This document shows positions 1-11,799 of a stretch of 64,000 nt of DNA, in pieces (position 1 is the first letter of the stretch; every line of letters begins with the position of its first letter). Both the position numbers and the translations under genes were made by a program. The DNA is from Gnetum montanum (lineage: Eukaryota > Streptophyta > Gnetopsida > Gnetales > Gnetaceae). The stretch is from assembly GCA_015680685.1 (NCBI GenBank), contig MNCI01008343.1, positions 178,774 through 242,773 of the forward strand, given 5' to 3'. The notes below the pieces were generated by a model, which saw only the letters and a program-made list of their open reading frames with translations, was not told where the DNA came from and searched no databases.

Positions 1-49
1 CTATGGTGTTTTAATTTTATGTTTTTTATCACTTCCAGATGAAGATAGG

Positions 50-1304
50 ACGATTCCTATGATGCGGTTAGAAGTGCTGATGAAAGTGGCTCCCCCTGAA
101 CGACCCCCGAAGCTAATCCATCTCGCACTCATGAATCATTCACTTGGACTGAGATGTCAAGCAAAATGGATTTCGTCACTAGTATCATTGATGAGGTGGT
201 CGAATGCATTCAGCAGGCCCACCCTGAAATAGGTACAAATGTCTCAAGCATTTTGCAGCTTTCGAGTTTCACACCCTTTTTTGCCATCTAAGATTTAATG
301 CCTGTTCTTTTCGTGTGTGTAGGAGCCAAGCTGAAGTGGGATCCGTCTGAGACCATTAGTATTGAAAGTTTTCCTGCACTATCGCCAGAAGTTGAACAAA
401 TACTAAGGCCGGTTTATGACGAGGTGGCGAAAGGTCTTTTGCATAACGCCAAATCGCTTTGGACCTGTAGGCATTCCATTGAATAGCTATGGTTGCAAAT
501 CTAGGCAAAGGAAAAAGAGGTTTTCAAGTTATCAGCCGAACGTGATGATCTCAAGGCTCGGTATGAGTTCGCCTCGACCAAACTAATAGGTGATCATTCT
601 TGGTGAACTTCCAAGATCACTTATACTAGATATTGGAACTTGCTAAATCGCCATGCATCACTGACTTGGAAACTAGCAGAGCGTAAGGCCCAGATAGATC
701 TACTGAACCTTAAGTGCTAGGATTGGAAGGCTTTCGCTTCCAAGGTGCGTAAGTGGGGTCAAGACGAGAAGAATCACAAGCATCATTACAATAAATCATT
801 GAAGGAAGTATCCATAGAAAAGCGTTAGCTTGAAATGTTCGTAGAGGGTTTGGGTCTACGTTCTGCATTTGATACCTTTGCTAAGAATACAACTGTTGAG
901 ATGGAATTGCCCACGAGGGTAATTACGACCACTTCTGGGGAGGTCTTTGTGGGTGAATTCCCCTTGAAACATCTTACATGGTTGGCGGTTGACAAGGGGA
1001 AAGCCTTGGCAAACGTCAATCTAGGCCTTGATGGGACTAACTAGGCTAGTGTCTCAGAGGAGGAAATTCTTTGTCGATTGGAATTCAGTTTAGGGGGGTC
1101 CCCTACGGTAAGCATTTTTTTGCCATGAAATTCATTCGTTGAGTAATGTTTGGGAGTTTTTTCTTTTGTTCTTGTATTGATTGTTTCTTTTGCATTTTGT
1201 AGGGTCGAGGCGACGACGATGTTCAAGAAGGTGGCCCTAGCGGAGTGGGGACTCATGGTGCCGACGGGTCTGAAGGGGACGACCCTCCCATCCCTGATGT
1301 TTAA
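50..1304 (+). pseudogene. Spliced coiled-coil ORF, antisense partner of the Tat-like element
   Basis: Three plus-strand exons can be read: about 50-232, 323-1107 and 1203-1304. The introns have canonical ends: GG|GTACAA to TGTAG at 233-322 and ACG|GTAAGC to TTTTGTAG at 1108-1202. The reading frame is continuous across both joins. It ends in an acidic, glycine-rich tail and a TAA at 1302-1304. The frame holds six stops in exon 2 (TAG at 484, 505, 718, 826 and 1042, TGA at 604) but no frameshift. The middle part is Lys/Glu/Leu-rich and probably coiled coil. No family is recognised with certainty. It sits tail to tail with the minus-strand gag-protease ORF, the position of the antisense extra ORF known from Tat/Retand-type elements; that link is inference. 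The 5' end lies outside the window. Confidence 0.6.
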
Positions 1305-1853
1305 TTTTGACTTTGAAATTACCCTGGCTCCTATTTTTATGTGCATCGTAAATTGAATGTTTTACTTTGAGTTGTATTGCACGGATGAATAGAATCAGTT
1401 AACTATTGTACTTGTTTAACTGTATATCCCTACATGTAGATATATATTTCTACATATTTTTGAGTTTAAATGTAAACATGACACGACAATGTAAAATGTT
1501 TTGGTTTGTTTTGTAGTTTAAGTGTAATGCACGAAATGGGAATGTAAGTAGGAATGTAATTATAAGCGAAGGATAATTGCGAAGACTGTTATTGATAACA
1601 CGACAATGCAAGCGTAAATTTGAACAATGAACTGGAATTTGCGAGAAAAACAAAGTGTAGGTAGGTGGTCTAGTTTAAGGCCATTTCGGGCCACATGCAC
1701 TAGTTTAAGGCCATTTCGGGCCATGCGTAAACAAGGGAAGTTTTAAGTGACACGGGTGGATTTCTTGGTAGACCGACCATTTCTGATCGTGGCTAGTTTT
1801 ATGTTGTTGCGGACATGATAGTTTAACGTCGTTCCAGAATTAAATGTCATTTA
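1305..1853. other. Non-coding stretch between two converging ORFs
   Basis: I see no gene here. It separates the 3' end of the spliced plus-strand ORF from the 3' end of the minus-strand gag-protease ORF. If both belong to one element, reverse transcriptase, RNase H and integrase are missing from this position. Confidence 0.6.
1671..1723. repeat. Two-copy 30-bp tandem repeat
   Basis: A 23-bp core starting TAGTTTAAGGCCATTTCGGG occurs at 1671-1693 and again at 1701-1723, a 30-bp period. GGCCATTTCGGGCC inside it is a near-perfect inverted repeat. Confidence 0.85.
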
Positions 1854-4800
1854 TTAGCTTAGTAATTTTTTGATTTTTCTCATTTTAACATTAGGAGTAG
1901 CATTAACGGGTATGATTCTATATTCAGCGTCTCCTTCACTGATCACGTTGAACGGTAATTCGGCCCAAGGGACGTCTAATGGAATAGTTCCCGCGTTGGT
2001 GCTTTCTGGTGTTTTTGCGTGTACTGTAGTTTCTACGTTTGTTGTAGTTTGTTGTAAAATTTCGGGCTCAAGTGTTTCTGTGATGGGTAAATTTTTCTTT
2101 GTGTCTAAGAGATTATCACCTACTCGTTGTGTACATCTTTGTTGTTCATTTGTATCCTCTTGTTTAGGCTCTTCGAGCTTAACCTCTAAGCCTTGATCTG
2201 TGTCTGTATGTGATGAGATGGTAGGTGTAGCAGCCTCCCCATGTATAATGATTTTGTCACCTTCATAAGGCAGGTGAATCTCTTGGTGTATGGGGGAAGA
2301 GACTGCTTTCAGTTGGGCTAACCAGGGCCTTCCCAATATTAGATTGAACCCTGGCATTTCGTCGATGACCACAAAGTTGGCAGATGTGGGGAATTTATCC
2401 CCTGCTATAAAGTCCAAAGTCACAATGCCTTTGACTATTACGTGTGATCCACTGAACGACTTCAAACACATGGTGGCGGTTGGTCTAATTAGCTCTATAA
2501 GCCCCAATTGTTCAATGATGGGATATGGCACTACGTTTGTAGCGGCTCCATCATCTACATGCACTCTATGTATCTTGAATTGATTTATTCGTATCATTAT
2601 GAACATAGGTGCGGTTGTCACCTCTCCCGTTTTCTCATCCACTTTGATGTTGTCATTGTGGAAACATAATGACTTAGGAGTTGAGCCTTGAGGTGAGTAC
2701 ATTACCGCATGAATTGAAGGTTCATTTAGAGGTAAGTATTCACTTACTGGGATGGAAGTCAACATGCGCACTAGGGCTTCGCAATGGGTTTGAGAGGTTA
2801 ACACCAGGTCGTATAAGCTTAATGAGGTGTTTTTTTGTTTAAGCGCCTACGTGACTTGCATTAGAGCCGTTGCTAAATCTCTACTGTTGGGCGTATGTTT
2901 GTCAATAGTCATTTGGTCCATCGAGCCCAACAGTTTTGTCTCATGCGTAGTTGGTTCATCATTTTTATCTGCAGCCGTGGATCTAGACACGTCATGCCTT
3001 CCGGATGATTCACCCTCATAGCGTGTGTCTGATTTATCGTTAGGTGGTGTCATGGGTATTGCTTTTAGCGGGGTAGGTTTGGGAGGTCCTAAGGCTAGTC
3101 GTTGACGTTCCTTCTCCAAGCGTTCCCGTGTAAGCCTGTCTGCCAGGCGTTCTCGTGTGTGGCATGGGGGTACAGTTGGTTTCGAAAACTCAGGTTGCTT
3201 TGGAACCTGTACAACATATGGAGCAGGGCGGGGTTACAGTTGGACGGTTGCATGCGGTTGAGTGTTAGGCTGGCTAGGCATCTTGATGACATAGGGGATC
3301 GGTTCATTCTTTGTATGCGAAGTGGAGGACTGGTGGTCACTAGGACGTTCGGGTGTCCTAACAACATATGGAGTTGGCTTAGCTGGAGGTTGTACCTCCA
3401 TAGTTGTGACCGTAGGTGATACTCAGACTTCATAGGGAGCAGGCCGAATAGGAGGTGTTTGTGTGTTTGGGGTAGTAGTGGTGGGAGGTACGCGCACCAC
3501 GTATGGTTTTTCACGTGTTGGTGTGATAGAAGTTGCTATGGTGGGGGGTATTCAGATGACATAAGTTTTTTGCGGGTAAGATGATTGAGGCATAGATGTT
3601 TGTATAGTGGGAGGAATATGCACTACAAATGATTTTTAAGGAATTTGCTGCTCATGATCGGAGTGTACGGTGTTAATGCTAGGTATTTTTGGTTTGTTAT
3701 CGAAGTAGATGGTGTTAATTACATATGGTGCTTCTTTAGCATTTAGAGGATCTTTATATACGTCCATGGCCTGGTTTTGTGGTTGGATTGGGTTGGCTTC
3801 ATCAAAAGTGATTTGACCTCTGTCGATCATCCGTTGGATATCTTGTTTTAGGGTGAAACAATAATCAGTGCCATGCCCATTACGTTGATGATAATCACAA
3901 AAACGGTCCATTCTAAAGCCTTTTGGCACTGGGGGCTCATTTGGCATTGCCAGGCTTGGGTTCTGAACCAGTTGACAGAACTGATCATGCCTTTGGATCG
4001 TTGCGGGGGACAATTGTTTATGTTTCATCAGTCCAGCTTTCAAGAGTTGGTTGAATAGTTGCGATGGCTTCATGGGCAATGGAGTGTATTGAGAGGGGTC
4101 CTTCCTCTTAAAGTTTCTTGTACGACCCGGTGTTGGGTTTTGTGATGTAGATGATTTGGGTGCCATCACAGGAGTAGGTTTAGCGTAATTAGTAGGGGCA
4201 ACAGGTGGTTTGCTTTGTTGTCTCACATTCGCTTGTTGTGTTTCCGCTACTGCCGCTATAGTTGTTTTAACCTTTTCTTTATCTTTCCTACTATGTTGAT
4301 TCTTAAAGGCTGAATATGCAGGATCGTGGCTGTTTTGGGCTGCCTCCTCTATGTTCTTGATCTGTACAAATTCTTGACTAAGAGTGCGTGCATTAAGATA
4401 ATATAGTTTGGACTTGACAAAATCATTGACAACCCCTTTTAGGATGGTGAGGAGATACGTCTTCGGGATCGGCTCGTGGAGCTCATTGAGGGCAGCACTC
4501 CACCGTTGGATGAATTTTTGGACAGGTTCAATAGGTGGTTGTTTGACTTGTATGAGGTTGTCAAGTGTTGCTTCAGGTTTCAAGTTATACTTGAACCTGG
4601 TAATGAATTGGTGTAACAAGTCTTCTAGAGAAGATATTGAGTTTTGTGGCAAGGCCCGATACCAATCAAGTGCTCTCCCTACAAGGGACATGGGGAACAC
4701 TCGTAGAACGACATGTGGCCATGCCTGAAGTAGCACACATTCTAGTCTAAACGTTATGAGGTGAGCATTGGGGTCTATCTCCCCGTTGTATTTAGTCAGC

Positions 4801-6047
4801 ATGGGTAAGGATACACCCTTGGGTAGTATTAGAGGCGGAACCGAAGAGCTGATAGGGTCATTGTGATAGAAGTCCACTACCTTCAGCTCTTCGTCGGGGG
4901 CTGTTTTGAGGCGTTTGACCTCGTCAGTTAGCTCCTGCATTAGCTTTTTGGCATCAGCCTAGTCTTGGGCACTAGGTGAGATAGCAGGTTGGGGATGTTG
5001 TACAGTATACAGATTAGACTGTTGGATAGCGGGCTAGAAGGCAGAAAGTTGTGTGGTTGGAGGTTGCACTTGGGGAGTATTTGTAGCGGGTGGTGCTAGG
5101 GGCGGCATGTTGTAGGTAAGAGGTTGCTGTTGCTGTTGCAGTTGTACTTGAGGGATGTTAGTTGGTAAAATTATGTGAGGAGGTATGTTATAGTGAGGGG
5201 GTTGATGCGTTTGAGCACCAATCGCTGTCCATTGCCCAGTCATGCTTTGTGTAGGAATCCCCTGAACTTATTAGGTTACAGTTGTAAAGGATGCTCCTTG
5301 GGTTGGGATCCGCGGTATGTAATGAACGGATGTAGAAGCCAGTATTACATGCGGCATCCCGATCACTCGGGGTGGGAAGGTTGCTCCTACATCATTTTGA
5401 GGAGGTTGTATTTGCGAGAATGGAGATGCCGTTGCAATGGGGGGAATAGCAAGGGGAAGTGTGTTGAGTTGCGCATCGGTTACAAGAGGAAAATGGATAA
5501 GCATGAATGATTCTTGTTGAGGTATTTGTGCTTGGGTGATTTTAAATGGTTGGAGGGACATAACTTTCCCTATGGCTGGATGAAACAATGAGTTTGCATA
5601 GGTTTGTGGACTAAGAGTATGGTACGAATCTTCATGCTCGGATTGAGTTGCGAAGTCATCCTCCTCTTCCAATTGAGGATTTGCCAGAGACTAGTCTAGA
5701 GACTGACTCCTTTGTAGGAGGAGTTGTGAGATGAGCTCAGAGTAGTGCTCTGGGAGAGGGATGATACAATACGGGGAAGGGATGAACTCATGTCCTCCGC
5801 TATAGAAGAGTTTGTATTGTCTCTTAATCTCTATTTCGTTTTGGTCCACGGCTAGGCTGGCTTGTATTTTTATGCATATGAAGTTATATTGCTCTTGAGT
5901 TATAATGTTAAATGATGGGTTCCTCCCTTGCAATCTGAGAGACCGGAGAGGCCCTACCATGGGTTGTACTACAGGTTGTTGAACAGCCATGGTACCTATG
6001 ATGTCTGTGATGGGCTTGGTTGAAGCGTTGGCGTTCGTAGTGTTCAT
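1854..6047 (-). pseudogene. gag-pro: Tat/Ogre-like gag-protease polyprotein, broken by stops
   Basis: One minus-strand frame runs from ATG at 6047 to a stop at 1854 (about 1,398 codons). It has several internal stops but no net frameshift. The order is a Pro/Gln-rich N-terminus, a retrotransposon gag domain around 4590-4800 (motif DWYRALPQNSISSLEDLLHQ), a short zinc-knuckle-like box CDYHQRNGHGTDYC around 3858-3903, a Pro-rich repeat region, and an aspartic protease. The protease has VDDGAATNVVP around 2530-2555 in place of the usual D-S/T-G and LILGRPWL around 2310-2345. The CxYHxxxGHxTxxC form and LKxxIxxxIxxG context fit Tat/Ogre-lineage Ty3/gypsy elements. No RT, RNase H or integrase follows. 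Most breaks are TAG or TAA where Gln is plausible. Gag would package the element RNA and the protease cleave the polyprotein. Confidence 0.85.
3185..3640 (-). repeat. Degenerate PYVV-x-x-P protein repeat between gag and protease
   Basis: Within the gag-protease frame about seven copies of a short motif recur roughly every 18-25 residues: SFVVHIP, TYVI-IP, PYVVRVP, PYEV-VSP, PYVVRTP, PYVIKMP and PYVVQVP (a dash marks an in-frame stop). The linkers are Pro/Thr-rich. The function is unknown; a spacer or a binding array on the gag precursor are possibilities. Confidence 0.7.
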
Positions 6048-6221
6048 GATGAATGGTTATGAATGTAGCACAGTAGAAGGGATATGAAACTAGTATACTT
6101 ATCAGAGCATATGCCTAAGTTCACAGCGTATAGTGTATGGACTAGATCTCAGTGTATAAGCTCCAACGACCAGCATATAGCATACGGGTATACGTTAAAA
6201 TGTGTAGACAAACCAGCATAC

Positions 6222-6330
6222 AGCGTATACTGAGCAATGTAGATAGAGTCTATAGCATAAAACGTATACTGAGCAGCATAGACAGAGTCTACAGCGTACA
6301 GCGTACAACGTATACTGAGCAGCGTAGATG
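6222..6330. repeat. Three-copy 39-46 bp tandem repeat in the Tat-like leader
   Basis: Copies share ACGTATACTGAGCAGC followed by GTAGA and AGAGTCTA blocks and start near 6222, 6262 and 6308. They lie between the primer site and the gag start of the minus-strand element, that is, in its RNA leader. Confidence 0.75.
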
Positions 6331-6446
6331 TTGGAAATTTCGTAGAACGGGACGCCGATTCGGGAATTTCAGAGCTGGGTTTAGTGTCGATGCGATGTGA
6401 GCCTGGGAATATCGGGGTCTGAGATCAAAGTAAGTTTAAATAGTTT

Positions 6447-6467
6447 GCGGCCCTCCTTCTAGCACCA
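6447..6467 (-). promoter_or_regulatory. Probable primer binding site of the Tat-like element
   Basis: On the minus strand TGGTGCTAGAAGGAGGGCCG follows an LTR-like end (GGTACA then GAAAA). As I recall, Tat/Ogre elements carry TGGCGCTAGAAGGAGGG at this point. Which tRNA would pair is not settled from the sequence alone. Confidence 0.5.
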
Positions 6468-7028
6468 TTTTCTGTACCGTCCAAAATCGTCGGTCTCTGG
6501 CTGGAATGAAATAGAAACTTGGAGATCCCCGGACACGCACAGAAGACCCTACCTTTGCTTAAGGGTAGGTTGGAATTAACGAAGGTAGAGTACCTTGAGT
6601 GGTCCACATGCGGATCAGGCAAGGATTTTCCCAAACATACACCGATATACTATATGCCGGGTTATATGTAAACGACGTAACTAATGTAAAACGGAGCGTA
6701 AACATATAGGAATGTAAACAATAAGCATGCAATAATGAACGAAAAATTGTAACAAATCTTAGCAAAATAGATGTAATAATATTATTATGAAACTGAAAGT
6801 GACAATGCACCGGTCTAACGTAGTTGTGAATTTGACACAAGACGGATGAAGAGCCCCAGCGGATACCCAGGGATGATTGTGTGCTGGTTTAAACTGCAGG
6901 CACAATGTGAAGGCTGTATGCTCAGCGTGTAGGGTTGAGGTCTAGCATACAGGTTTTTGTCCGGCTTTGGTTCTTTTTTTGTCTCTGGTTTTGCTTAAAA
7001 TTGCCTCCTTCTGATCTAGTAAAAAATT

Positions 7029-7044
7029 GGGGTTTTTATACAAG
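7029..7044 (-). promoter_or_regulatory. TATA box of the Tat-like LTR
   Basis: The minus strand reads CTTGTATAAAAACCCC, a strong plant TATA context. It is oriented toward the primer site and the gag ORF. Confidence 0.6.
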
Positions 7045-7383
7045 TTTAGATGTTAGACTCGGGTCTGAGAGGGGATGATTGGCTGTGGAGTGTTGGACTC
7101 TTGGGTCAGGTGACATGTGGCACGTTGACCAAGTGCAAAAGAATGAAATTTTACAAGTGTATAGCATGCTACACGCCAGCGTATACTGCTGTACGCCAGC
7201 ATATACACGTTGACCGTATGACCTCGGCGTATAGACTTGATCAAAACAAAAGAAGTCGTTCAGCTTTCAGATTTGAATTTGGATGCCATGAGGATGCTGC
7301 CTGTAGACATTCAGCTTAGTTGACCTTGATCTGACACGATTCGGGAGAGCTTTTATTGGTATACGTTGTGCTACATACTGGTC

Positions 7384-7832
7384 ATACATTTTGTACATGC
7401 TGGGCGTATACGCTGGGCATACACGTTGTATCTGCTGGGCATATATACGGGGCGTACACGCTGTATCTACTGGGCGTATACGCTGGGTGTACATGCTGGG
7501 CGTGTAGGATGTGCATGCTCAGCATATGAACTCCAAAATGCATGATGTCGAGACTAAAATTTGACTTTCTGGAGCCCATGATGATACCTAATGATTGCTT
7601 TGTTCACGTGAGTTAATGCTTTGTACAAAATCTTGCTCTGAAGTGCTGTTTCCATGCCATCTTCGGGGGTTGCATGCTGGGCGTACACGTCAGTCATATA
7701 TGCTGAGCGTACATGTGGGACGTGTACGTTGGGCATATACGCGGGTCGTATACGTTGGAAATGCATGTTGGGCGTATACGCTAAGAGTGTATGTTGGGCG
7801 TATACGCTGAGCATCTATGCTAGGAATGTATA
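7384..7832. repeat. Array of short palindromic motifs around GCGTATACGC
   Basis: Many diverged copies of GCTGGGCGTATAC occur in two clusters (7384-7520 and 7668-7832), often including the perfect palindrome GCGTATACGC. Further copies lie at 6905-6955 and 7155-7235. They lie in the presumed U3, upstream of the TATA box at 7029-7044. Confidence 0.7.
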
Positions 7833-7880
7833 CTTAGTGAGAACTAAGTATCTTGAGCTCCGAAGTTGCCATGTTTGATA

Positions 7881-8965
7881 CTAGATGTCGTCGTGGTCGT
7901 CTACGGATCCCAGGGAACTGCTTCTTGTTGGATTTGGCTCTGCTTAAAGCTGTCCGTGGGGCCCTCAAGCTTTATTCATGCTGGGGAGCATCATGAGTTA
8001 GCTCGATTCTTGTTGGAGAAGTACTAAGCTCAGAATTTTGTGGTGTTTCAGACGGTTTCTTTGAATTTATGCATGATTTTAAGACTACTTCTCATCCATT
8101 TCATTAATTTTTCCTACTTTTCTACTTCTATAACCATTAATATTTTTTGGCCATCTTTTGAATCAGACCTTTGGTCTCAATTGTTCAAAAACTTGTGTGC
8201 TTCTAGAGTTACGCTCATTAGTTATGGGGGCTAGGGATGACCTCTTTGAAATTTTGAAAATTTTCCAACATCCTATTTTTGAACATTGTGGTAACTAATA
8301 GTAATTGATCAAAATAAGGTGAATAGCTTGATGATTTTGGTTACTTCATAGCCTTCGGCATAGTACGCTGTCATCACCTTGTGCTCAAATGTAAACTAAG
8401 GAACCTGAAAAGGGTTAATTATTAAGGAAAATTTACCAAAACTAATGTTGATCCTTTGGTGACTATAGGTGATGCTAAAATGGATATTTAAGGAAGATGG
8501 TCTCTTATCAGGCATGAAAATGAAGCCAAGAGAGGGAAAATAGAGGATATTCACATGGACCAAATAGTAGCACATATAGGATAATGGATCAAACATCACA
8601 TGATTGCTCGATCCATGGGATGGTGAGAAGAAATTTTAGTTCATCCTTCAAGAACATTTGACATAACTAGAGAAGAATCAACATAATAATCAAGGTTGGA
8701 AGTCTGCCATAGCTAGCGGCAACAAGAAGAATCATCTTCAAAAAATTATTGAAGTCGTTTGTAAATTTTGTAATCTTCAATGTTTATTTAGTATTTTTAT
8801 CACTTTGTCATTTTGTTTGCATCCACTCAAATAAATATTTGTAATGTAGTACTTAGAGTTAGTAGTCAGAGTTAGTCAATAATCTTGTATCTTCCTAATT
8901 TTGTAAAGAAAGCTTGGTCCTATCCTATTAACTTGAAGACAAGTTTTTACTCAATCATGGAGGTA
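7881..8965 (+). other. Remnant of the 3' internal region of a plus-strand Athila-like element
   Basis: No ORF worth calling is left. GTTATGGGGGCTAGGGATGACC near 8220-8241 matches the internal purine-rich box seen before the extra ORF in the other elements (TTAGTCATGGGGGAGGGAC in G). The last 200 bp resemble the sequence before the 3' LTR of H (AGAGTTAGT runs, then CTTGAAGACAAGTTTTTAC) and end in the purine tract ATCATGGAGGTA at 8954-8965. The extra ORF that should lie between appears deleted or unrecognisable. Confidence 0.55.
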
Positions 8966-9974
8966 TGATAAATTATTAGTTGGCTAAGATATCATAGATG
9001 ATATGTTGTAGATGTTACATCACATCTGCATTGTAGCATCCTTGTTGGTGCATCTCAGTTAGTTGCTACATCATAGATCCTACATCGCATATGTGATGTC
9101 GTAGATGCTATGTTGCATTTGTTTTGAAAAAATTAACTTTTTATCAACTATGATATCGGGTGTTTGATATTGGAGCTCCAATATCGCATATCTGATATAG
9201 GAGTGCATGCTATGTTATTAGATATCCAATATAATGAGATGTGTGGCTACTATAAATACAACACTTGGGTGCATGATCCAAGTAACTTTTCATTCCATCC
9301 TTAGTTAAACCCTTGTAGTTTTATTTTGTAGTCTTAGAGAATAGTTAGTGAGTGCCTGCAGTGTGGATTAGAGTTAGTTGTATGATGTATTATTTGAGTT
9401 GCAATGTACCAAGACACATTCCATGAATGGTAATAAGATCGATATAGATTCTTATTCATTGCAACACTTTGAATTAGATTAGATTTACTTTACATGAAAT
9501 TTACTTTTCATCTACTTAGTTAATATATACATTTTATGCAAGTTAATTAATTGACAGAATGAGCACGACTAGTTTCGAGCATAAACATGTATTTTCTTGG
9601 TAATCCTAGTAGCGTTATTGCTTAGTTCACCGAGTAGCGTAGTGCATGGTAATCCCAGTAGTGGATACATGGGTTCAAGACATGTATGGCAAGTTGGGAA
9701 TGGACACTCATTACCCATAGGCTAGTTTAGACTTTACCTTCCATTGTTACTTATATTAAATAATTAATTTCTCAACATCAACCATCATATGCCTTACCTT
9801 GGACTAAACCATACGTGACAAAGCTGCCACTAGTCCAAGTCGGAAGATAACGAGTTGTGAGTAATGCTTAATGATCTAGATGCACAACTAGTCCCATCCA
9901 CGGAATTTGACCAAATTATGAGTGAATGCTTGTGATTTGTATGGTTGGGTGTAGGGGGTATCCACCACTCATCA
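8966..9974 (+). mobile_element. 3' LTR of a plus-strand Athila-like element
   Basis: It starts TGATAAATTATTAGTTGG directly after a purine tract and ends CACTCATCA. A TATA box CTATAAATAC lies near 9249. The R/U5 part (from AGTGCCTGCAGTGTGGATTA to the TCCCAGTAGTGGATAC block) closely matches the lone LTR at 23235-24195. No primer site follows, which agrees with a 3' LTR. The 5' partner is not in the window. Confidence 0.8.
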
Positions 9975-10780
9975 ATTGTTATAATCATATTGATTATTAT
10001 TTATAATTTATTCTATTTATAATAGTTTTTATTTATTAAGCATATGTAGTATATTCTACATGAAATAAGTGTAACTATTATAGAGAGAACATAATCATAG
10101 TGAAAAAGAGAAGTTGGTTTTATTGACTTACAATATAGGAAATTTTCAAAATTTTATGGATCTTCATCATAATTAGAATCTTCAACATAAGGACTTGTCA
10201 ACAAGACTTGATTCAATGGATGTTGTAGGTCTTCTAATGTTAGTCCATCATTAAGTTGAATATTCAATATATGTAAATCATATATAAGAGGAAAAGCTAT
10301 ATTATTGACCTGCATATTATTATACTAAAGTAACTTATATCCCACCTATTTGTTATATACAATACTTGATAGAAATAAAACTTTGATGGACTACAAGTGC
10401 TAGTTCTTCTTTCTATGATGGAAAACATGTAATAACTCATACTTGTCAAGCCAAACTTATTTATGTATATAGTTCTAACTCTGTGATTTGTATTAAAAAT
10501 ATTATCCAAATGATTTGCACCTTGAACAAAAGAGAAAGAATTATCTATCAAAAGTATGAATTATGATCAAAATATTTCCATCATTTAAACTACGCATTAT
10601 TAGGTATATTGAATGGAATAGTCTCAATTTCAAAATAGAAACATGAATTTTTGAATTTGTAAAATGGTCAAAACCACTAATTAGTTATCATAATGATTAT
10701 GTTCTAAATTTGAACATATACTTTGTGGTTGATGAATTTATTTGTTCATACTTATCCTTATATATTGAATTTTGCTAATG
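9975..10780. other. AT-rich stretch without a recognisable gene
   Basis: I see no coding frame I can support and no LTR features. It may be old host flank between two unrelated insertions. A short open frame on the minus strand at 10297-10551 has no recognisable motif. Confidence 0.5.
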
Positions 10781-11790
10781 CAACCTAGATTCATAGATAA
10801 GTGTATATTCGGTGCTGGCATATTCTTGGATCTATTTCAGTGAGCTTGGAATATGACCAGGCAAAGGTTGCTGACCATTTTTTCACAACCTTCATCAACA
10901 TTTTCTTTTGTTTTGTAGCAAGCTTGGCATTAATAATGACTGACCTTCCATTTTTCAAGAACACATACTCCATTCCAGCTGGTAGTGTCTTTAATTCAAA
11001 GGGTTGTTGTTTAAAATTATTAGAAATCTCCAACTCTTCCCAATTGACATTATCATTTACTCCTTCAGAGAGTCAGTGATGAACTTACTCAAGTTCATCC
11101 ATACTTGCAACATATTCATACATTAGGCCCTCAATAGGTTCCATGCAAAATGTATTACTACTAGAACTGTCAGCCACTGGGTGTCTTCTTGTTTTGTGGT
11201 TGTTGCGTATAGACATCTATGGATTTTAGCTTTTGGTGCACACTACTTGCATGTAGAGATAGATGTTTGCTTCATTGACCATAACTTTTGCACACAATGG
11301 CACCCTAAATCACTGTACGTGATATATGGAACCCTCTTCTTCTTGATCTTTCCAAATTCATATTCTTTAGATATCTCCAGGGAAAGATCTCTAATGCCCA
11401 TTTTGGCATCAACGGTGCTTAACCACACCCTTTCCATAATAATTGGGAAGTCCCCCTTGCAGTTCTCCACCTTGATTACTAGGAAGTTAGTGGGATATGA
11501 CCACCCAAAAATAGTGGGTATGATGTCCTCTACTAGTCCCAATGGAATAGTGATGGACTAGTTTGCTAGTTCCAGCTAGATGTTACTCTTCTTCAAGGTA
11601 GGAAGGTTTCACATCATGTACATCTCATGCGAGATCAGATTAACACTAGAACTAAAGTCAAGAAGAGCTTTACAAGGCTCATTCCTAATAATTTGCAAAT
11701 ATACTAACTTCTTCTTGGGTAGTTTACCAACTCAAATCCAATCAGATACAACATGGGTTAACATTACAGTATGGATTTGAGAGGGATTTT
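10781..11790 (-). pseudogene. pol: Element C protease and pre-RT linker
   Basis: On the minus strand the protease reads CKALLDFSSSVNLI (around 11625-11680), keeping the catalytic Asp but with FSS in place of the usual S/T-G. It is followed by VEDIIPTIFGWSYPTNFLVI and GDFPIIMERVWLSTVDAKMG (11243-11542). The linker at 10791-11033 (ELKTLPAGMEYVFLKNGRSV, then a stretch ending ICQHRIYTYL) is the typical Athila pre-RT segment, where ELKPLP...YAFLG and ICMHKI are usual. Coding ends there, before the RT palm. Stops and frame changes break it up. Confidence 0.75.
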
Positions 11791-11799
11791 GTTTTAAAG

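Larger units (their letters stand above)
6472..7880 (-). mobile_element. 5' LTR of the Tat-like element, right edge uncertain
   Basis: The LTR should lie upstream of the primer site, which on the plus strand means to its right. Its 3' end is TGTACCGTCC (plus-strand reading) at 6472. A TATA box (minus-strand TATAAAAACCCC) lies at 7029-7044 and the U3 side is full of GTATAC palindromes. I could not find the matching LTR in the window, so the right border is only approximate, before the unrelated AT-rich sequence after about 7880. Confidence 0.5.

Noticed and set aside
3873-5510. Plus-strand open frames over the Tat-like gag
   Set aside because: They are shadows of the minus-strand gag frame, which carries the domain motifs.
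7384-7832. Repeat array considered as CRISPR-like or satellite
   Set aside because: Units are short, irregular and diverged, without unique spacers, and sit in a plant LTR U3.
10297-10551. 84-codon minus-strand open frame
   Set aside because: No motif, no homologous copy in the window, and AT-rich composition make it a chance frame.
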